Notes: generated from the letters alone by a model not told the origin. Positions 25,177 through 34,049 are shown, counted from the first letter of the stretch. The stretch: 64,000 nt of DNA from Achromobacter sp. B7 (GCF_003600685.1 NZ_CP032084.1:2604001-2668000), one strand, 5' to 3'. Numbers and translations: made by a program.

Positions 25177-25352
25177 GGCCTTTTCCTGATGATCGTGGTC
25201 GTCATGCGTGCCGAATTTGCCACATGCTTGCGGCGCGCTGATGCGTGTTTGCCTTTAAGCTGCGACGGATAAGCGGATCGCCACCAACGTCGATGCGCCA
25301 AACCCAATGCACCAAACTTGATGCGCCAAACACAACAGTCCCAAGGACGGAT

Positions 25353-26153
25353 ATGGAAGAGACAACAACAAACGCGGCCATGAACTGGCCGCAACTGGTG
25401 GACGACCTGAACAAGCTGCTGCGCTTGAAGACCACCGTCATCGGCATGAAGCTGTTCGAAGACGAGGCCGACATGGCCGGCATCAAGGGATTGCGCCGGC
25501 CGCAAGCCACGCACACCACGGATCAAATCGTGGGCATGGCCGCGCGGCTGGGGTGGACGGTGGGCATCACCGGCAACGATCTGGTCGGTGCGCAATGCCG
25601 CGCCGTGATCGGGCTGGGGCCACAAGACGAAGACTGGAAAAGCGGCAAGGATTACGTGGGCGTGTGGCACGCCACCGAAGCCGATGCGCGGGCACGCCAG
25701 GAAGCCTTGTCCTGTGTGCCGGCGGGCAAGTATCGCGGGCTGGTGGTGTCGCCGCTGGCATCGGGCCGGCTCAACCCGCCCGACATCTGCCTGATCTACG
25801 CCACGCCCGGGCAGATGATCATTCTTATCAACGGCTTGCAGTGGAAGAACTACCGGCGCTTTGACTGGAGCGTGGTGGGCGAGACCGCCTGTGCCGACTC
25901 CTGGGGCCGGGCGCTGGCCACGGGTGAACCCAGCTTGTCCTTGCCCTGTTTTGCGGAACGCCGCTACGGCGGCGTGCCCGACGAAGAGATGCTGATGGCC
26001 CTGCCGCCGCGCTACCTGCCCATTGCCATCGAAGGCATGAAGGCACTGGCCGCCAACGGCTTGCGCTATCCGATTGCGCCGTATGGCATACAGAACGACG
26101 TGCGGGCCGGCATGGGCGTCAGCTACGCACAGCCGCCCGCGCGCGGCGCTTAG
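25353..26153 (+). CDS. DUF169 family protein
   Basis: 266 residues, starting MEETTTNAAMNWPQLVDDLN. Landmarks are LRLKTTVIGMKLFED, CRAVIGLGP, CVPAGKYRGLVVSPL, PDICLIYATPGQMIILINGLQWKNY (quoted in part as DICLIYATPGQMIILI), and CADSWGRALATGEPSLSLPC with two Cys residues near the end of a conserved block. These match DUF169, a family of unknown function found in bacteria and archaea. It is soluble. It ends 4 bp inside the convergent LysR stop region. The next upstream gene on this strand is the LysR; cotranscription is unclear because 176 bp separate them. Confidence 0.85.
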   Translation: MEETTTNAAMNWPQLVDDLNKLLRLKTTVIGMKLFEDEADMAGIKGLRRPQATHTTDQIVGMAARLGWTVGITGNDLVGAQCRAVIGLGPQDEDWKSGKDYVGVWHATEADARARQEALSCVPAGKYRGLVVSPLASGRLNPPDICLIYATPGQMIILINGLQWKNYRRFDWSVVGETACADSWGRALATGEPSLSLPCFAERRYGGVPDEEMLMALPPRYLPIAIEGMKALAANGLRYPIAPYGIQNDVRAGMGVSYAQPPARGA

Positions 26154-27175
26154 AGGGGGTGGTGCAGCGCATCGGCAAAGGCGCGGGCGGCGGGACCCAA
26201 CGGCATGTCGATGCGGTGCGCCAGGTACGTCTCGGTCTCAACCTGGCTGCCGCGTCCCAGGCTGTGCGTGGGCAGGCGCACCAGCCGGCCTTCGGCCAGG
26301 TCGCGCTCTACCTGCCACAGCGGCAGACGGCCCCAGCCCAGGCCCGACAAGATCAGTGCGTGTTTGGTGTCCTGGCCGCTCACGCGGCAGGTCTGCGGCG
26401 ACAACACGGCAAAGTCGCGTCCTTCACTTAAGCCGGACGAGTCGGATTGCACGATCTGCAAGTGGTCGGCCAATTCCGGGGCGCCCAGCATGGCGTTGCC
26501 CGCCGGGTTGCTAGCCGGGTTGCCACTCGGGTTGCTAGCCGGGTTGCTAGCCAGGTTGCTAGCCAAGTCGCCGGCTGCGTGGCCCGCCGCGTTGCCCATC
26601 GCGTTGCCCATCCGGTAGCCCACCACTTTGCGCGCCAAAGGATGGCCGGCGCCGACCACCGCCACCATCTGCACCGACGACAAGGCCTGCACGGCGATCC
26701 GTGGATGGCGGAAGTGCTCGCCCGCAATGATCCCAAGCGTATGGCTGCCCGACAGCAGCGCCTCGACGGGACCGCCCAGCGGCAAGACCGCCACGCGCGT
26801 GGCCACTGTGGGATAGGTGGCGCGCATGGCCTTCAGCGCCGCGCCCACGTCGGCAATGGGAAACAAGGTGTCCACGACCAGTGACAGTTCCAGTTCGACC
26901 CCCGTGCCCATACCCTGAGCACGAGCGCGCATGGCGTCCACCCGCAGCAGGATGTCGCGCGCGTTGGCCAGCAGCGCCTGGCCTTGGGGCGTCATCACGG
27001 GGCGATGGCCGGCGCGGTCGAACAACGTCACGCCCAATTGCTGTTCCATATTCGCAATGGCGTGGCTGACCGCCGACTGCACGCGGGACAGGCTGCGCGC
27101 GGCCGCGCGAAAGCTGCCGGCATCGGCCACGGCGACGAACACACGCAATTGGTCCAGGGTCAGGGCATCTATCAT
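26150..27175 (-). CDS. LysR-family regulator with an Asn/Ala/Ser repeat insert
   Basis: 341 residues from the ATG at 27175 (MIDALTLDQLRVFVAVADAG). The HTH (18-40) is AAARSLSRVQSAVSHAIANM. The effector domain (90-330) is interrupted at about 188-230 by GNAMGNAAGHAAGDLASNLA and further SNPA units. Ordinary LysR proteins are about 300 residues, so the insert accounts for the extra length. It falls just after GAGHPLARKVVGYRM, in the first lobe crossover, and could affect ligand response. It is divergent from an MFS exporter 162 bp away, its likely target. Confidence 0.9.
   Translation of the reverse strand: MIDALTLDQLRVFVAVADAGSFRAAARSLSRVQSAVSHAIANMEQQLGVTLFDRAGHRPVMTPQGQALLANARDILLRVDAMRARAQGMGTGVELELSLVVDTLFPIADVGAALKAMRATYPTVATRVAVLPLGGPVEALLSGSHTLGIIAGEHFRHPRIAVQALSSVQMVAVVGAGHPLARKVVGYRMGNAMGNAAGHAAGDLASNLASNPASNPSGNPASNPAGNAMLGAPELADHLQIVQSDSSGLSEGRDFAVLSPQTCRVSGQDTKHALILSGLGWGRLPLWQVERDLAEGRLVRLPTHSLGRGSQVETETYLAHRIDMPLGPAARAFADALHHPL
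26486..26614 (-). repeat. 12-bp in-frame repeat in the LysR gene
   Basis: Units related to gttgctagccgg recur about ten times, with degenerate gcgttgcccatc-type copies at the right end. They encode N-L/P-A-S and G-N-A-M tetrapeptides in the effector domain. Confidence 0.88.
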
Positions 27176-27337
27176 CGGGCGGGCCGGTGGCGGGTTCGGT
27201 TCGGTTCGCTTCGCTTCAGTCCGGTTAAATCGGGAAGCTTGATCTATTCCGTCGATCATTCTCATCGAAAAATAATCACTTCTCAAGATCGCGCGGGGCG
27301 GGCATGCTGGCGCCTTCGCATGGGTAATGAGGCAGGC

Positions 27338-28522
27338 ATGAACCAGGTTGAAACCCGTTGGGCCGGCGTGGGGGCCATTGTGGGCGCGGGCGTGGTGGCG
27401 TCGCTACAGGTGGGCAAGGTCATCATTGCCGCGCCGCTGTTGCGCCAGGACATGGGCCTGGATCTGGCGTCAATCGGCACGCTGACCGCCGTGTTTTCCC
27501 TATTAGGCGTCGTGGGAGGCATCGCCGCCGGCGGCGTGATCGCGCGTTTCGGCGCGCGCCGCATGCTGCTGCTGGGCTTGTTGGCCACGGCGCTGGGCAC
27601 GGCCATGGGCGCCATCGCGCCCAGCTACCCGCTATTGCTGGCGTCCCGCGTGGTCGAAGGCCTGGGTTTTCTGATGATTACCGTGGCCGGCCCGGCCGCC
27701 TTGCAGCGCCTGGTGTCGGCGTCCGGTCGGGATTTTGCCTTTGCTCTCTGGAGCTGCTACATGCCCACCGGCATGGCCATTGCCATGCTGGCCTCGCAGG
27801 CGTTCGAGCACTGGCAGGCAGTTTGGTGGTGCGCGGGCGCGGCAGTGATCGTGTCGCTGGCCAGCGTGGCCGCGCTGCTGCCGGCTGGGCAAGCTGCTGC
27901 GCCCGCGCCCTTGTCCTGGCGCGGCATGCGGCAGGATACCGTTGATACGCTGAGCGCGGCCGGGCCGGTGCTGCTGGCCTTGTCGTTCACGCTCTACAGC
28001 CTGATGTTCTTCGCACTGTTCACCTTCCTGCCGGTGCTGCTGATGGATCAGCTTGGCCTGACGCTGGCCCAGGCAGGCCTGTACAGCGCCATCGCCAGCG
28101 CCGCCAACATCGTCGGCAACCTGGGCGCGGGCGTGCTGCTGGCGCGCGGCTGGCGGCGATCCACCTTGATTGCCTGCGCCAGCGTGACGATGGGCGTGGT
28201 GGCGCTATTGATTTTCCGTTCCGTGCTGCCGGCCATGCCGACCTTTCTGCTGTGCGTACTGTTCTCGGCAGTCGGTGGCCTGATCCCCGCCACCTTGCTG
28301 GGCACGGCGCCGCTGGTCGCGCCGCGTCCGGCGTTGACGGCGGCGTCGGTCGGGCTGGTGATGCAGGGAAGCAACCTGGGGCAGGTGATCGGGCCGGTCA
28401 CCGTGGGCGGCGTGATCGACCGCTACGGATGGAGCGCGGCGTCGACCATCGTGCTGGCGGCGGGCCTGGGCGGCGTGTTGATCGCGGCCGCGTTGCGGCG
28501 CGTGCGTGCGGCACGCTTGTAG
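27338..28522 (+). CDS. MFS transporter (CynX/NimT-like)
   Basis: 394 residues with 12 predicted membrane helices. It starts at the ATG at 27338; another ATG at 27320 is possible. The motif between TM2 and TM3 is GGVIARFGARRMLLLG, and TM5 has LWSCYMPTGMAIAM. A central loop (about 190-200, QAAAPAPLSWRGM) divides the halves. The family exports or imports small anions and drugs; the substrate is unknown. It is divergent from the repeat-bearing LysR regulator. Confidence 0.9.
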   Translation: MNQVETRWAGVGAIVGAGVVASLQVGKVIIAAPLLRQDMGLDLASIGTLTAVFSLLGVVGGIAAGGVIARFGARRMLLLGLLATALGTAMGAIAPSYPLLLASRVVEGLGFLMITVAGPAALQRLVSASGRDFAFALWSCYMPTGMAIAMLASQAFEHWQAVWWCAGAAVIVSLASVAALLPAGQAAAPAPLSWRGMRQDTVDTLSAAGPVLLALSFTLYSLMFFALFTFLPVLLMDQLGLTLAQAGLYSAIASAANIVGNLGAGVLLARGWRRSTLIACASVTMGVVALLIFRSVLPAMPTFLLCVLFSAVGGLIPATLLGTAPLVAPRPALTAASVGLVMQGSNLGQVIGPVTVGGVIDRYGWSAASTIVLAAGLGGVLIAAALRRVRAARL

Positions 28523-28605
28523 GCGCCTATCAAAGCCCATCCCGTGCAGGCTGCGTTTTGCATGCTGAAGCTGATGCTGAGCGACTTGTGCGCGTGCAGA
28601 ACCCG

Positions 28606-29565
28606 CTATAGCGCCACGGGGACCGGCACCGGCTTGACGCGCACCGCGCGCAACACGCCCACGATCAGGCACGCGATGCCCACCATTGTCAGCGGCTGCG
28701 GCATCGTGCCGCGCAGGATGAAGGCGTACGCCAGCGCGGCCAGCGTTTCGAAGACGATGAGCTGGCCGGCCAGCGCGGTGGGCAAGCGCTGGCTGGCTTC
28801 GTTCCAGCACAGCGTGCCCAGCCAGGAGGCGAACAGCCCGATGGCAATCATCAAGCCCAGGAAGCGTTCCGGGTTGGGACCCAGCGGCATGTCAAAGCCG
28901 CTATCGGCGGCGGCCATGCCGATCCACAGCAGCCCGTAGCCCGCCAGCGCCAGTGGCAACGTCGCCAGCCCTTGCGCGGTGGCCCAGGTGCTGGGGCTGC
29001 GGTCTGGGTGCGACCGCAGCCAGTCGGCATTGCGCAGCGGATACCAAGTCCAGCACGCGACGGCCACCAGCGCCAGCAGGGCGCCCACTGCGTAGCGCGA
29101 CAAGTCGGCATCCGCGTCCTGGCGCAACGCTTGCAGCTCTACCTGGTTGACGCAGCCGATGCCGAACGCGATCAAGGCCAGCGAGGGGGCCAGCCGCTTC
29201 CACGGCAGTTTGCCGTCGCGGCGCGCGTTACGCAGGTTGGCGCACACGGCAATCACGACCGGCAGCGTGCCGATGATCATCGTGGGCACGGGGCCGCCCG
29301 CGCGTTGGATGGCGCTGGCCAGGCACAGGTAGTACAGCAGGTTGCCGATGGCGGCCAGTTTCAGCGCCTCGATCCAGTCGGCACGGCGCAGTTGCCGCAG
29401 CCGGTTGCGGTCCAGCCATGCCAGCGGCAGCGCAATCAGGCCAAAGGCCAGGTAGCGCGCCACCGATTGCAGCGCGGCCGGATATTCCGGCAGCAACAAT
29501 GGCCCCACGAATACCAGCCCCCACATCAAGCCCGCGGCCAGCGCGTAAAGGGTTCCTGCCCACAT
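28606..29565 (-). CDS. DMT-superfamily permease (EamA-like)
   Basis: 319 residues with ten hydrophobic segments. It starts MWAGTLYALAAGLMWGLVFV, with aggaga upstream. Two EamA-type halves are visible (about 5-130 and 155-305), the second with FASWLGTLCWNEASQRLPTALAGQL. The family exports amino acids or metabolites. It lies downstream of an AraC regulator on the same strand with 162 bp between, so that regulator may control it. Confidence 0.9.
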   Translation of the reverse strand: MWAGTLYALAAGLMWGLVFVGPLLLPEYPAALQSVARYLAFGLIALPLAWLDRNRLRQLRRADWIEALKLAAIGNLLYYLCLASAIQRAGGPVPTMIIGTLPVVIAVCANLRNARRDGKLPWKRLAPSLALIAFGIGCVNQVELQALRQDADADLSRYAVGALLALVAVACWTWYPLRNADWLRSHPDRSPSTWATAQGLATLPLALAGYGLLWIGMAAADSGFDMPLGPNPERFLGLMIAIGLFASWLGTLCWNEASQRLPTALAGQLIVFETLAALAYAFILRGTMPQPLTMVGIACLIVGVLRAVRVKPVPVPVAL

Positions 29566-29727
29566 GCCTAGCTCTCCTGCGTATCGATGGGGCAGTCTAG
29601 CCAGGGCGGGCCGGTAAATCTTGTACCAGATTGCGGTGCGGCCGGCGCGTGCGCGCAGCCGCTGGGCGCTTGGCGCTTGCGGTGGGTCCTTATCCTGTTC
29701 CGGATTCGAAGGTGGGCGCGCGCCTGC

Positions 29728-30606
29728 CTATCGGCGCACCTGCTTCTGATAGCGGGCGGGCGTCACGCCGTAGCGGCGTGAAAATGACCGGGTCAAATGC
29801 GCCTGGTCGGTCAGACCCGCTGCCAGCGCCACCTGTGCCGGCGCAATGCCATCGGCCAACAGGCGCTTGGCTTCGAACAGCCGCAGTGCCATCAGCATCT
29901 GCTGCGGCGTGGCGTGATAGTGCGACTGAAAGCGTCGCAGGAAATGAAAGGGGCTGAGTCCGGCCACCGCCGCCAGCTCGTCCAGCGTCAAGCGGCGCGA
30001 CAGGTTTGCCCGCAGATAGTCGATGACGGGCGCAAAACGCGGCGCGCCCTCGGTCGGCGCGTTATTCGGCACCCGGGCGTGACGGCGGAATTCATAGACC
30101 AGCGTATACAGCGCGCTGTCGAAAGCCAGCGGTTCATGTGCCTGCCATAAACAGTCGAGCAGGGCGGTGACGCGCTGCGCGCTGGCCGCGTCATGGCCGA
30201 CGGCCGCGTTGAACCACCAGCCGCTTTCGCCAGATACCCGCGCCACCACGTCGGGGTCGATGTACGCCATGCGATAGCGCCAGCCGCCCACCGTTTCGGC
30301 GCGGCCGGTGTGCAGTTCGTCGGGGTTCATCAGCACGACCGAGCCCGAAGGCGCCAGGTGGTCCGCACCGCGATACCGGAAGCGTTCGACGCCGGATTCG
30401 ATGGCGCCCAGTCCATAGGCTTCGTGCGTGTGGGGTTCGAAGGCGTGGCGGATGATGTGCGCGCGGTACAGCTCCACGCCGGACAGATGCGCGGCGCGGC
30501 GGAATTCGGCGCGGTCATTGGGATGATCGAACGCCGCCGGCACGCCCGTCAGCGCGGGGGCGTCGAGCGTGGGGGAAGACGGGGAGGCGGCAAGCGGGGA
30601 AGCCAT
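29728..30606 (-). CDS. AraC-family regulator
   Basis: 292 residues. The N-terminal cupin sensor (about 40-170) has FEPHTHEAYGLGAIESGVER and VVLMNPDELHTGRA. The C-terminal double HTH (195-290) has LTLDELAAVAGLSPFHFLRRF and VALAAGLTDQAHLTRSFSRRYG. The first 25 residues are Ser/Pro/Ala-rich and probably disordered. This architecture (sensor with EPHTHE and LHTG) is common in regulators of amino-acid exporters, and a transporter gene follows. Confidence 0.92.
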   Translation of the reverse strand: MASPLAASPSSPTLDAPALTGVPAAFDHPNDRAEFRRAAHLSGVELYRAHIIRHAFEPHTHEAYGLGAIESGVERFRYRGADHLAPSGSVVLMNPDELHTGRAETVGGWRYRMAYIDPDVVARVSGESGWWFNAAVGHDAASAQRVTALLDCLWQAHEPLAFDSALYTLVYEFRRHARVPNNAPTEGAPRFAPVIDYLRANLSRRLTLDELAAVAGLSPFHFLRRFQSHYHATPQQMLMALRLFEAKRLLADGIAPAQVALAAGLTDQAHLTRSFSRRYGVTPARYQKQVRR

Positions 30607-30683
30607 GCTTCGGATTTAAGCACGGTCCGGAATCGGTGGATGCGTCGGCGTGTATGAAGCCAATGCAAGCCCCGGGCCAAGGG

Positions 30684-30830
30684 GAAGTCGGAGCCGAAGT
30701 CGAAGTTGAAGCCGGAGTCGAAGTCGAAGTCGAAGTCGAAGTCGAAGTCGAAGTCGAAGCTGTAGCCGAGGCCGAAGCCGAAGCCGAAGCCAAAGTCGAA
30801 GCCCGAGCCAAAGTCGAAGACAAAGACAAA
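30684..30830. repeat. Hexanucleotide microsatellite (gaagtc / gaagcc)
   Basis: About 147 bp of 6-bp units, with a core of six consecutive gaagtc units at about 30722-30758. It then shifts to gccgaa and aaagtc variants. It lies between the sigma factor stop (30835) and the AraC start (30606). Its translations (EVEV or FDFD) have no gene signals. Confidence 0.92.
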
Positions 30831-30834
30831 GCGG

Positions 30835-32109
30835 CTATTCCCGCATCGCTTTCGCGCGCCCCAGCAGCAGTTCGCGTTCGCGAGCATTGCGCGTCATGCC
30901 TGCCGCGCGCTCGAATTCTCCGTGCGCTTCTGCTTTGCGGCCTAATTTGGCCAGCAGGTCGCCGCGCACGCTGGGCAGCCAGTGGTAGTTGGCCAGCGCG
31001 GGCTCGCCGGCCAGCGCGTCGACCAGATCCAGCGCCGCTTGTGGCCCGAACGCCATGCCCACAGCCACGGCGCGGTTCAGCGCGACCACGGGCGAGGGCA
31101 CCAACTGCACCAGCGCGTCGTATAGCGCAACGATGCGCGGCCAGTCGGTGTCGCCGGGCGTTGCCGCGCGCGCGTGGCAGGCGGCAAGTTCGGCTTGCAG
31201 GACGTAAGGGCCGGGCAGTCCGCCCAGCGCGGCGGCGCGGGCCAGGGCGGCCAGCCCGCGCCGGATCAGCAAGGGGTCCCAGCGGGCGCGGTCCTGGTCC
31301 ATCAGCAGGACGGGCCGGCCCTGGGCGTCCGTGCGCGCGTGCAGGCGCGAGGCTTGCAGTTCCATCAATGCCGCCAACCCGTGCACCTCGGCCTCGTCCG
31401 GGCTCAGTTCGGCCAGGATGCGCCCCAGGCGCAGCGCCTCGTCGCACAGCGCCGGGCGCATCCAGTGGTCGCCGGACGTGGCCGAATAACCTTCATTGAA
31501 GATCAGGTATATGACTTCCAGCACAGAGGCCAGGCGCGCCCCGCGGTCTTGCGCGGCGGGGACTTCAAACGGCACGTTGGCCGCCGTGAGGTTGCGCTTG
31601 GCGCGCACGATGCGCTGCGCAATGGTGGATTCCGACGCCAGGAACGCGCGGGCGATCTCGGCGGTGGACAGCCCGCCCAGCAGCCGCAACGTCAATGCCA
31701 CGCGCGCGTCGGTGGACAGCACCGGGTGGCAGGCGGTGAACAGCAGGCGCAGCAGGTCGTCGCCGATATCGTCCTGGCGCGCGGCGTCCAGCGCATCGAC
31801 AAAGTCGGGCTCCACGTCTGCCTGCAAGGCTTCAAGTTCGTGGCCGATCTGCTCGTGCTTGCGGGTGTGCAGCGCGTCCAGCCGCAAGCGGTCGCGGGCG
31901 CGGTTTTTTGCGGTCGTCATCAGCCAGGCTCCCGGGTTGTCCGGCACGCCGGTGTCGGGCCAGCGTTCCAGGGCGGCCACCAGCGCATCCTGCGCCAGTT
32001 CTTCGGCCAGCCCGACGTCGCGCACCAGCCGCGCGACGCCGGCGATGACGCTGGCGGCCTCGATCCGCCAGACCGCCTCGATAGCGCGATGCGTGGCCGC
32101 TTGTGTCAT
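30835..32109 (-). CDS. ECF42-type RNA polymerase sigma factor
   Basis: 424 residues. Region 2 (about 10-80) has LAEELAQDALVAALERWP and NPGAWLMTTAKNRARDRLR. Region 4 (about 115-170) has LTLRLLGGLSTAEIARAFL and ESTIAQRIVRAKR. A long C-terminal extension (180-420) of TPR-like helices, including LIFNEGYSA, VALNRAVAVGMAFGPQAAL and RGDLLAKLGRKAEAHGEF, defines the ECF42 group. That group has no classical anti-sigma factor and is linked to YciI/DGPF-domain genes. The start overlaps the VOC gene by 4 bp. Two YciI genes lie just upstream on the same strand, as expected. Confidence 0.95.
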   Translation of the reverse strand: MTQAATHRAIEAVWRIEAASVIAGVARLVRDVGLAEELAQDALVAALERWPDTGVPDNPGAWLMTTAKNRARDRLRLDALHTRKHEQIGHELEALQADVEPDFVDALDAARQDDIGDDLLRLLFTACHPVLSTDARVALTLRLLGGLSTAEIARAFLASESTIAQRIVRAKRNLTAANVPFEVPAAQDRGARLASVLEVIYLIFNEGYSATSGDHWMRPALCDEALRLGRILAELSPDEAEVHGLAALMELQASRLHARTDAQGRPVLLMDQDRARWDPLLIRRGLAALARAAALGGLPGPYVLQAELAACHARAATPGDTDWPRIVALYDALVQLVPSPVVALNRAVAVGMAFGPQAALDLVDALAGEPALANYHWLPSVRGDLLAKLGRKAEAHGEFERAAGMTRNARERELLLGRAKAMRE

Positions 32110-32567
32110 GCCTGTCCGGTCTGATCGGTTTTGTCGGTTTGGTCGGCTTTGTCGGTTTGGCCGGATTGCTCGACGTGGCCGGGCTCCATGTAGACCAGCT
32201 CCCAGATATGGCCGTCCAGGTCCTCGAAGCCGTGCCCGTACATGAAGCCGTGGTCCTGCGGTTCGCGCGGCGCGGTGCCGCCGGCGGCCACGGCGCGGGC
32301 CACCAGGTCATCAACTTCGGCGCGGCTGTCGCAAGACAGGCAGAGCAGCACTTCCGTTGCCTTGGTGGCGTCAACCAGCGGCTTGCTGGTGAAGCCCTTG
32401 AAGAAATCGCGCGTCAGCAACATGGCGTAGATGTCGTCGCTGATGACCATGCAGGCGCCCTGGTCGTTGGTGAACTGCGGATTGAAGCTGAAGCCCAGTT
32501 GCTTGAAAAAGGCTTGCGATTTCTGCATGTCGCCGATGGCGAGGTTGACGAATATCTTCTTGGGCAT
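32106..32567 (-). CDS. VOC/glyoxalase superfamily protein
   Basis: 153 residues from the ATG at 32567 (ggaga upstream). The VOC fold is seen in IFVNLAIGDMQKSQAFFKQL, TEVLLCLSC, HGFMYGHGFEDLDGHIWEL. The PhnB-like ending GHIWELVYM is typical of DGPF-linked VOC proteins. Residues 135-151 are an SGQTDKADQTDKTDQ tail from a 9-bp repeat. It is translationally coupled to the sigma factor (4-bp overlap), so it belongs to the ECF42 unit. The substrate is unknown. Confidence 0.9.
   Translation of the reverse strand: MPKKIFVNLAIGDMQKSQAFFKQLGFSFNPQFTNDQGACMVISDDIYAMLLTRDFFKGFTSKPLVDATKATEVLLCLSCDSRAEVDDLVARAVAAGGTAPREPQDHGFMYGHGFEDLDGHIWELVYMEPGHVEQSGQTDKADQTDKTDQTGQA
32125..32160 (-). repeat. 9-bp in-frame tandem repeat at the end of the VOC gene
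   Basis: Four 9-bp units, tcggttttg, tcggtttgg, tcggctttg and tcggtttgg, encode T-D-K/Q triplets after the conserved VOC fold ends. Confidence 0.85.
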
Positions 32568-32608
32568 GGGGGGGTCTCCGGGAAGGGGCGGTGGGATCAA
32601 AGGCGGGG

Positions 32609-33019
32609 TCAGCGGGTGGGGCCGGTCAAGTCACGAAAGCGTTCCACTTCCTTGCTGGGTTCGAATTCGTCCAGCTCAAAAAGTTGGCGCACTTCAATCT
32701 CGCAGCGTTGGCCGGGAAAGGGCTGCGGAAAGCGCAGCGCCCATTGCATTGCTTCCTCGCGCGAGCGCACTTGAATCAGGGTGTAGCCGGCAATCAATTC
32801 CTTCGTTTCCGCGAAGGGCCCGTCGATGACCTGGCGCTGGCCGTCCAAGTACTGTACGCGCCAACCTTTGGACGTGGGGTGCAGGCCGTTGGCATCGAGC
32901 AGCACGCCGGCCTTGGCCAAGGCTTCGTGGTACGCCAGCATCGAGGCCAGCAGGCTTTCGTCGGGCATCATGCCGGTTTCGCTGTCGGGCGTTGCCCGGA
33001 CGAGGATCATGAAACGCAT
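32609..33019 (-). CDS. YciI/DGPF-domain protein, ECF42 partner
   Basis: 136 residues, starting MRFMILVRATPDSETGMMPD, with ggagaga upstream. The DGPF signature is present in the form VIDGPFAETKELIAGYTLIQV. LDANGLHPTSKGWRVQYL and EEAMQWALRFP are other family blocks. YciI proteins are small ferredoxin-like fold proteins often encoded with ECF42 sigma factors, whose targets they are. It lies 41 bp upstream of the VOC gene on the same strand. Confidence 0.93.
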   Translation of the reverse strand: MRFMILVRATPDSETGMMPDESLLASMLAYHEALAKAGVLLDANGLHPTSKGWRVQYLDGQRQVIDGPFAETKELIAGYTLIQVRSREEAMQWALRFPQPFPGQRCEIEVRQLFELDEFEPSKEVERFRDLTGPTR

Positions 33020-33208
33020 GGGTCTCTCCTTGATGGGGTGGGTATCAAGACGACGAACGGCGTTCCTTCAAATCGACATCGATCGACATCAATCCGCAAA
33101 TATTCGGGTAACTACCAGGATCAACAGCTTGTTACCAAGGTGCAGCCCTGGTTGCAGCCTGTCCCCATACACTGCCAGCGTTTCAAACCCCTTGCCTTGA
33201 ATATCGAT

Positions 33209-33361
33209 ATGAGAATGCTCTGTAGTTTTGCCTTGCTGGTTTCGCTGCTGTCCGGCTGCGCCGTTTACACCCCCAGCGGGTCCGTGGTGGTTGATCCGCA
33301 TGACGGCGGCGGCCGGGGCGGCTTCTGTCCGCCGGGGCAAGCCAAGAAAGGCAATTGCTGA
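33209..33361 (+). CDS. Small lipoprotein ending in CPPGQAKKGNC
   Basis: 50 residues with a lipobox: hydrophobic ALLVSLLSG then Cys17 or so. The mature part is YTPSGSVVVDPHDGGGRGGF followed by CPPGQAKKGNC. Short lipoproteins with a CPPGQAKK-type ending recur in proteobacteria. No RBS is strong, and an ATG two codons later is possible. It is transcribed toward the convergent toxin gene, whose stop lies 4 bp away. Function unknown. Confidence 0.65.
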   Translation: MRMLCSFALLVSLLSGCAVYTPSGSVVVDPHDGGGRGGFCPPGQAKKGNC

Positions 33362-33365
33362 CGCG

Positions 33366-33785
33366 CTACGACTGCCAGGGATCGATCACTGAAGCGCCCG
33401 CCGCCGTAAAAGGCGCCACGTCCCGCGTGGCGACGCTCATGCCGTGCGCAGCGGCGGTGGCGGCGATGTATCCATCCGCCGCGGCAATTGCCTGACCCGA
33501 GGCCCGCGCACGCGCCATTAAAGCCGCATATTGCTGGCTTGCGGCGGTGTCGAAAGACAGCACGCGCCCGGCAAATAACGCCAACACTTGTTGCTCCAGG
33601 CTGTCTTGCAAGACGTTGCGGCGTTTGCCGGCAGCCATGCAGGCCACGCCAAAACGCAATTCGGCAACCGTGACCGCCGATAGAAACAGGGTTTCCAGCG
33701 GCTGCCTGTCGATCCAGGCAATGACGGCATCGGATGGCGCCTGGCGCAGCGGCTCGGAGATGACGTTGGTATCCAGCAGAATCAT
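33366..33785 (-). CDS. PIN-domain toxin (FitB/VapC type)
   Basis: 139 residues, starting MILLDTNVISEPLR. The four acidic PIN residues are visible: Asp5, Glu42 (VAELRFG), Asp104 (AAADGYIAA) and Asp122 (ATRDVAPF). Such proteins are Mg-dependent RNases that act in the cytosol unless held by their antitoxin. The gene overlaps the antitoxin gene by 4 bp. The NVISEP block and IAAADGYIAA wording fit the FitB subgroup. Confidence 0.93.
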   Translation of the reverse strand: MILLDTNVISEPLRQAPSDAVIAWIDRQPLETLFLSAVTVAELRFGVACMAAGKRRNVLQDSLEQQVLALFAGRVLSFDTAASQQYAALMARARASGQAIAAADGYIAATAAAHGMSVATRDVAPFTAAGASVIDPWQS

Positions 33786-34033
33786 TCGAACCTCGGCGGC
33801 GCGGCAGGCGTTTTGTCGCGTTGGTCGAACAGGGCGGCTTCCTGGTCGGTCAGTTTGGCTTGGTTGCCAATACGCGCAAGCAGCGAACCCAGCTTGACCC
33901 GCCCTTCAGGCTTGACGGCATCTTCCAGAATGGCGCGCACCTCGGCTTCGGTGCTGCGGCCATGCTGGGCCGCCCGCACGCGCAGCGCGCGGTGCACTTC
34001 GTCGGAGATGTTCCTGACAGTCAACATAGGCAT
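33782..34033 (-). CDS. Ribbon-helix-helix antitoxin (FitA type)
   Basis: 83 residues from the ATG at 34033 (a second ATG six bases later). The N-terminus MLTVRNISDEVHRALRVRAA is the FitA-type RHH DNA-binding domain, with HGRSTEAEVRAILEDAV. The C-terminus should wrap the toxin. It would neutralise the PIN toxin and repress the pair. A palindrome lies 17 bp upstream. Confidence 0.92.
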   Translation of the reverse strand: MPMLTVRNISDEVHRALRVRAAQHGRSTEAEVRAILEDAVKPEGRVKLGSLLARIGNQAKLTDQEAALFDQRDKTPAAPPRFE

Positions 34034-34049
34034 GATGCGTTACGTCCAT

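Noticed and set aside
30636..31499. Plus-strand frame with an EVEVEV tract
   Set aside because: It is a translation of the hexanucleotide repeat running into the antisense of the sigma factor gene, with no RBS and no conserved part.
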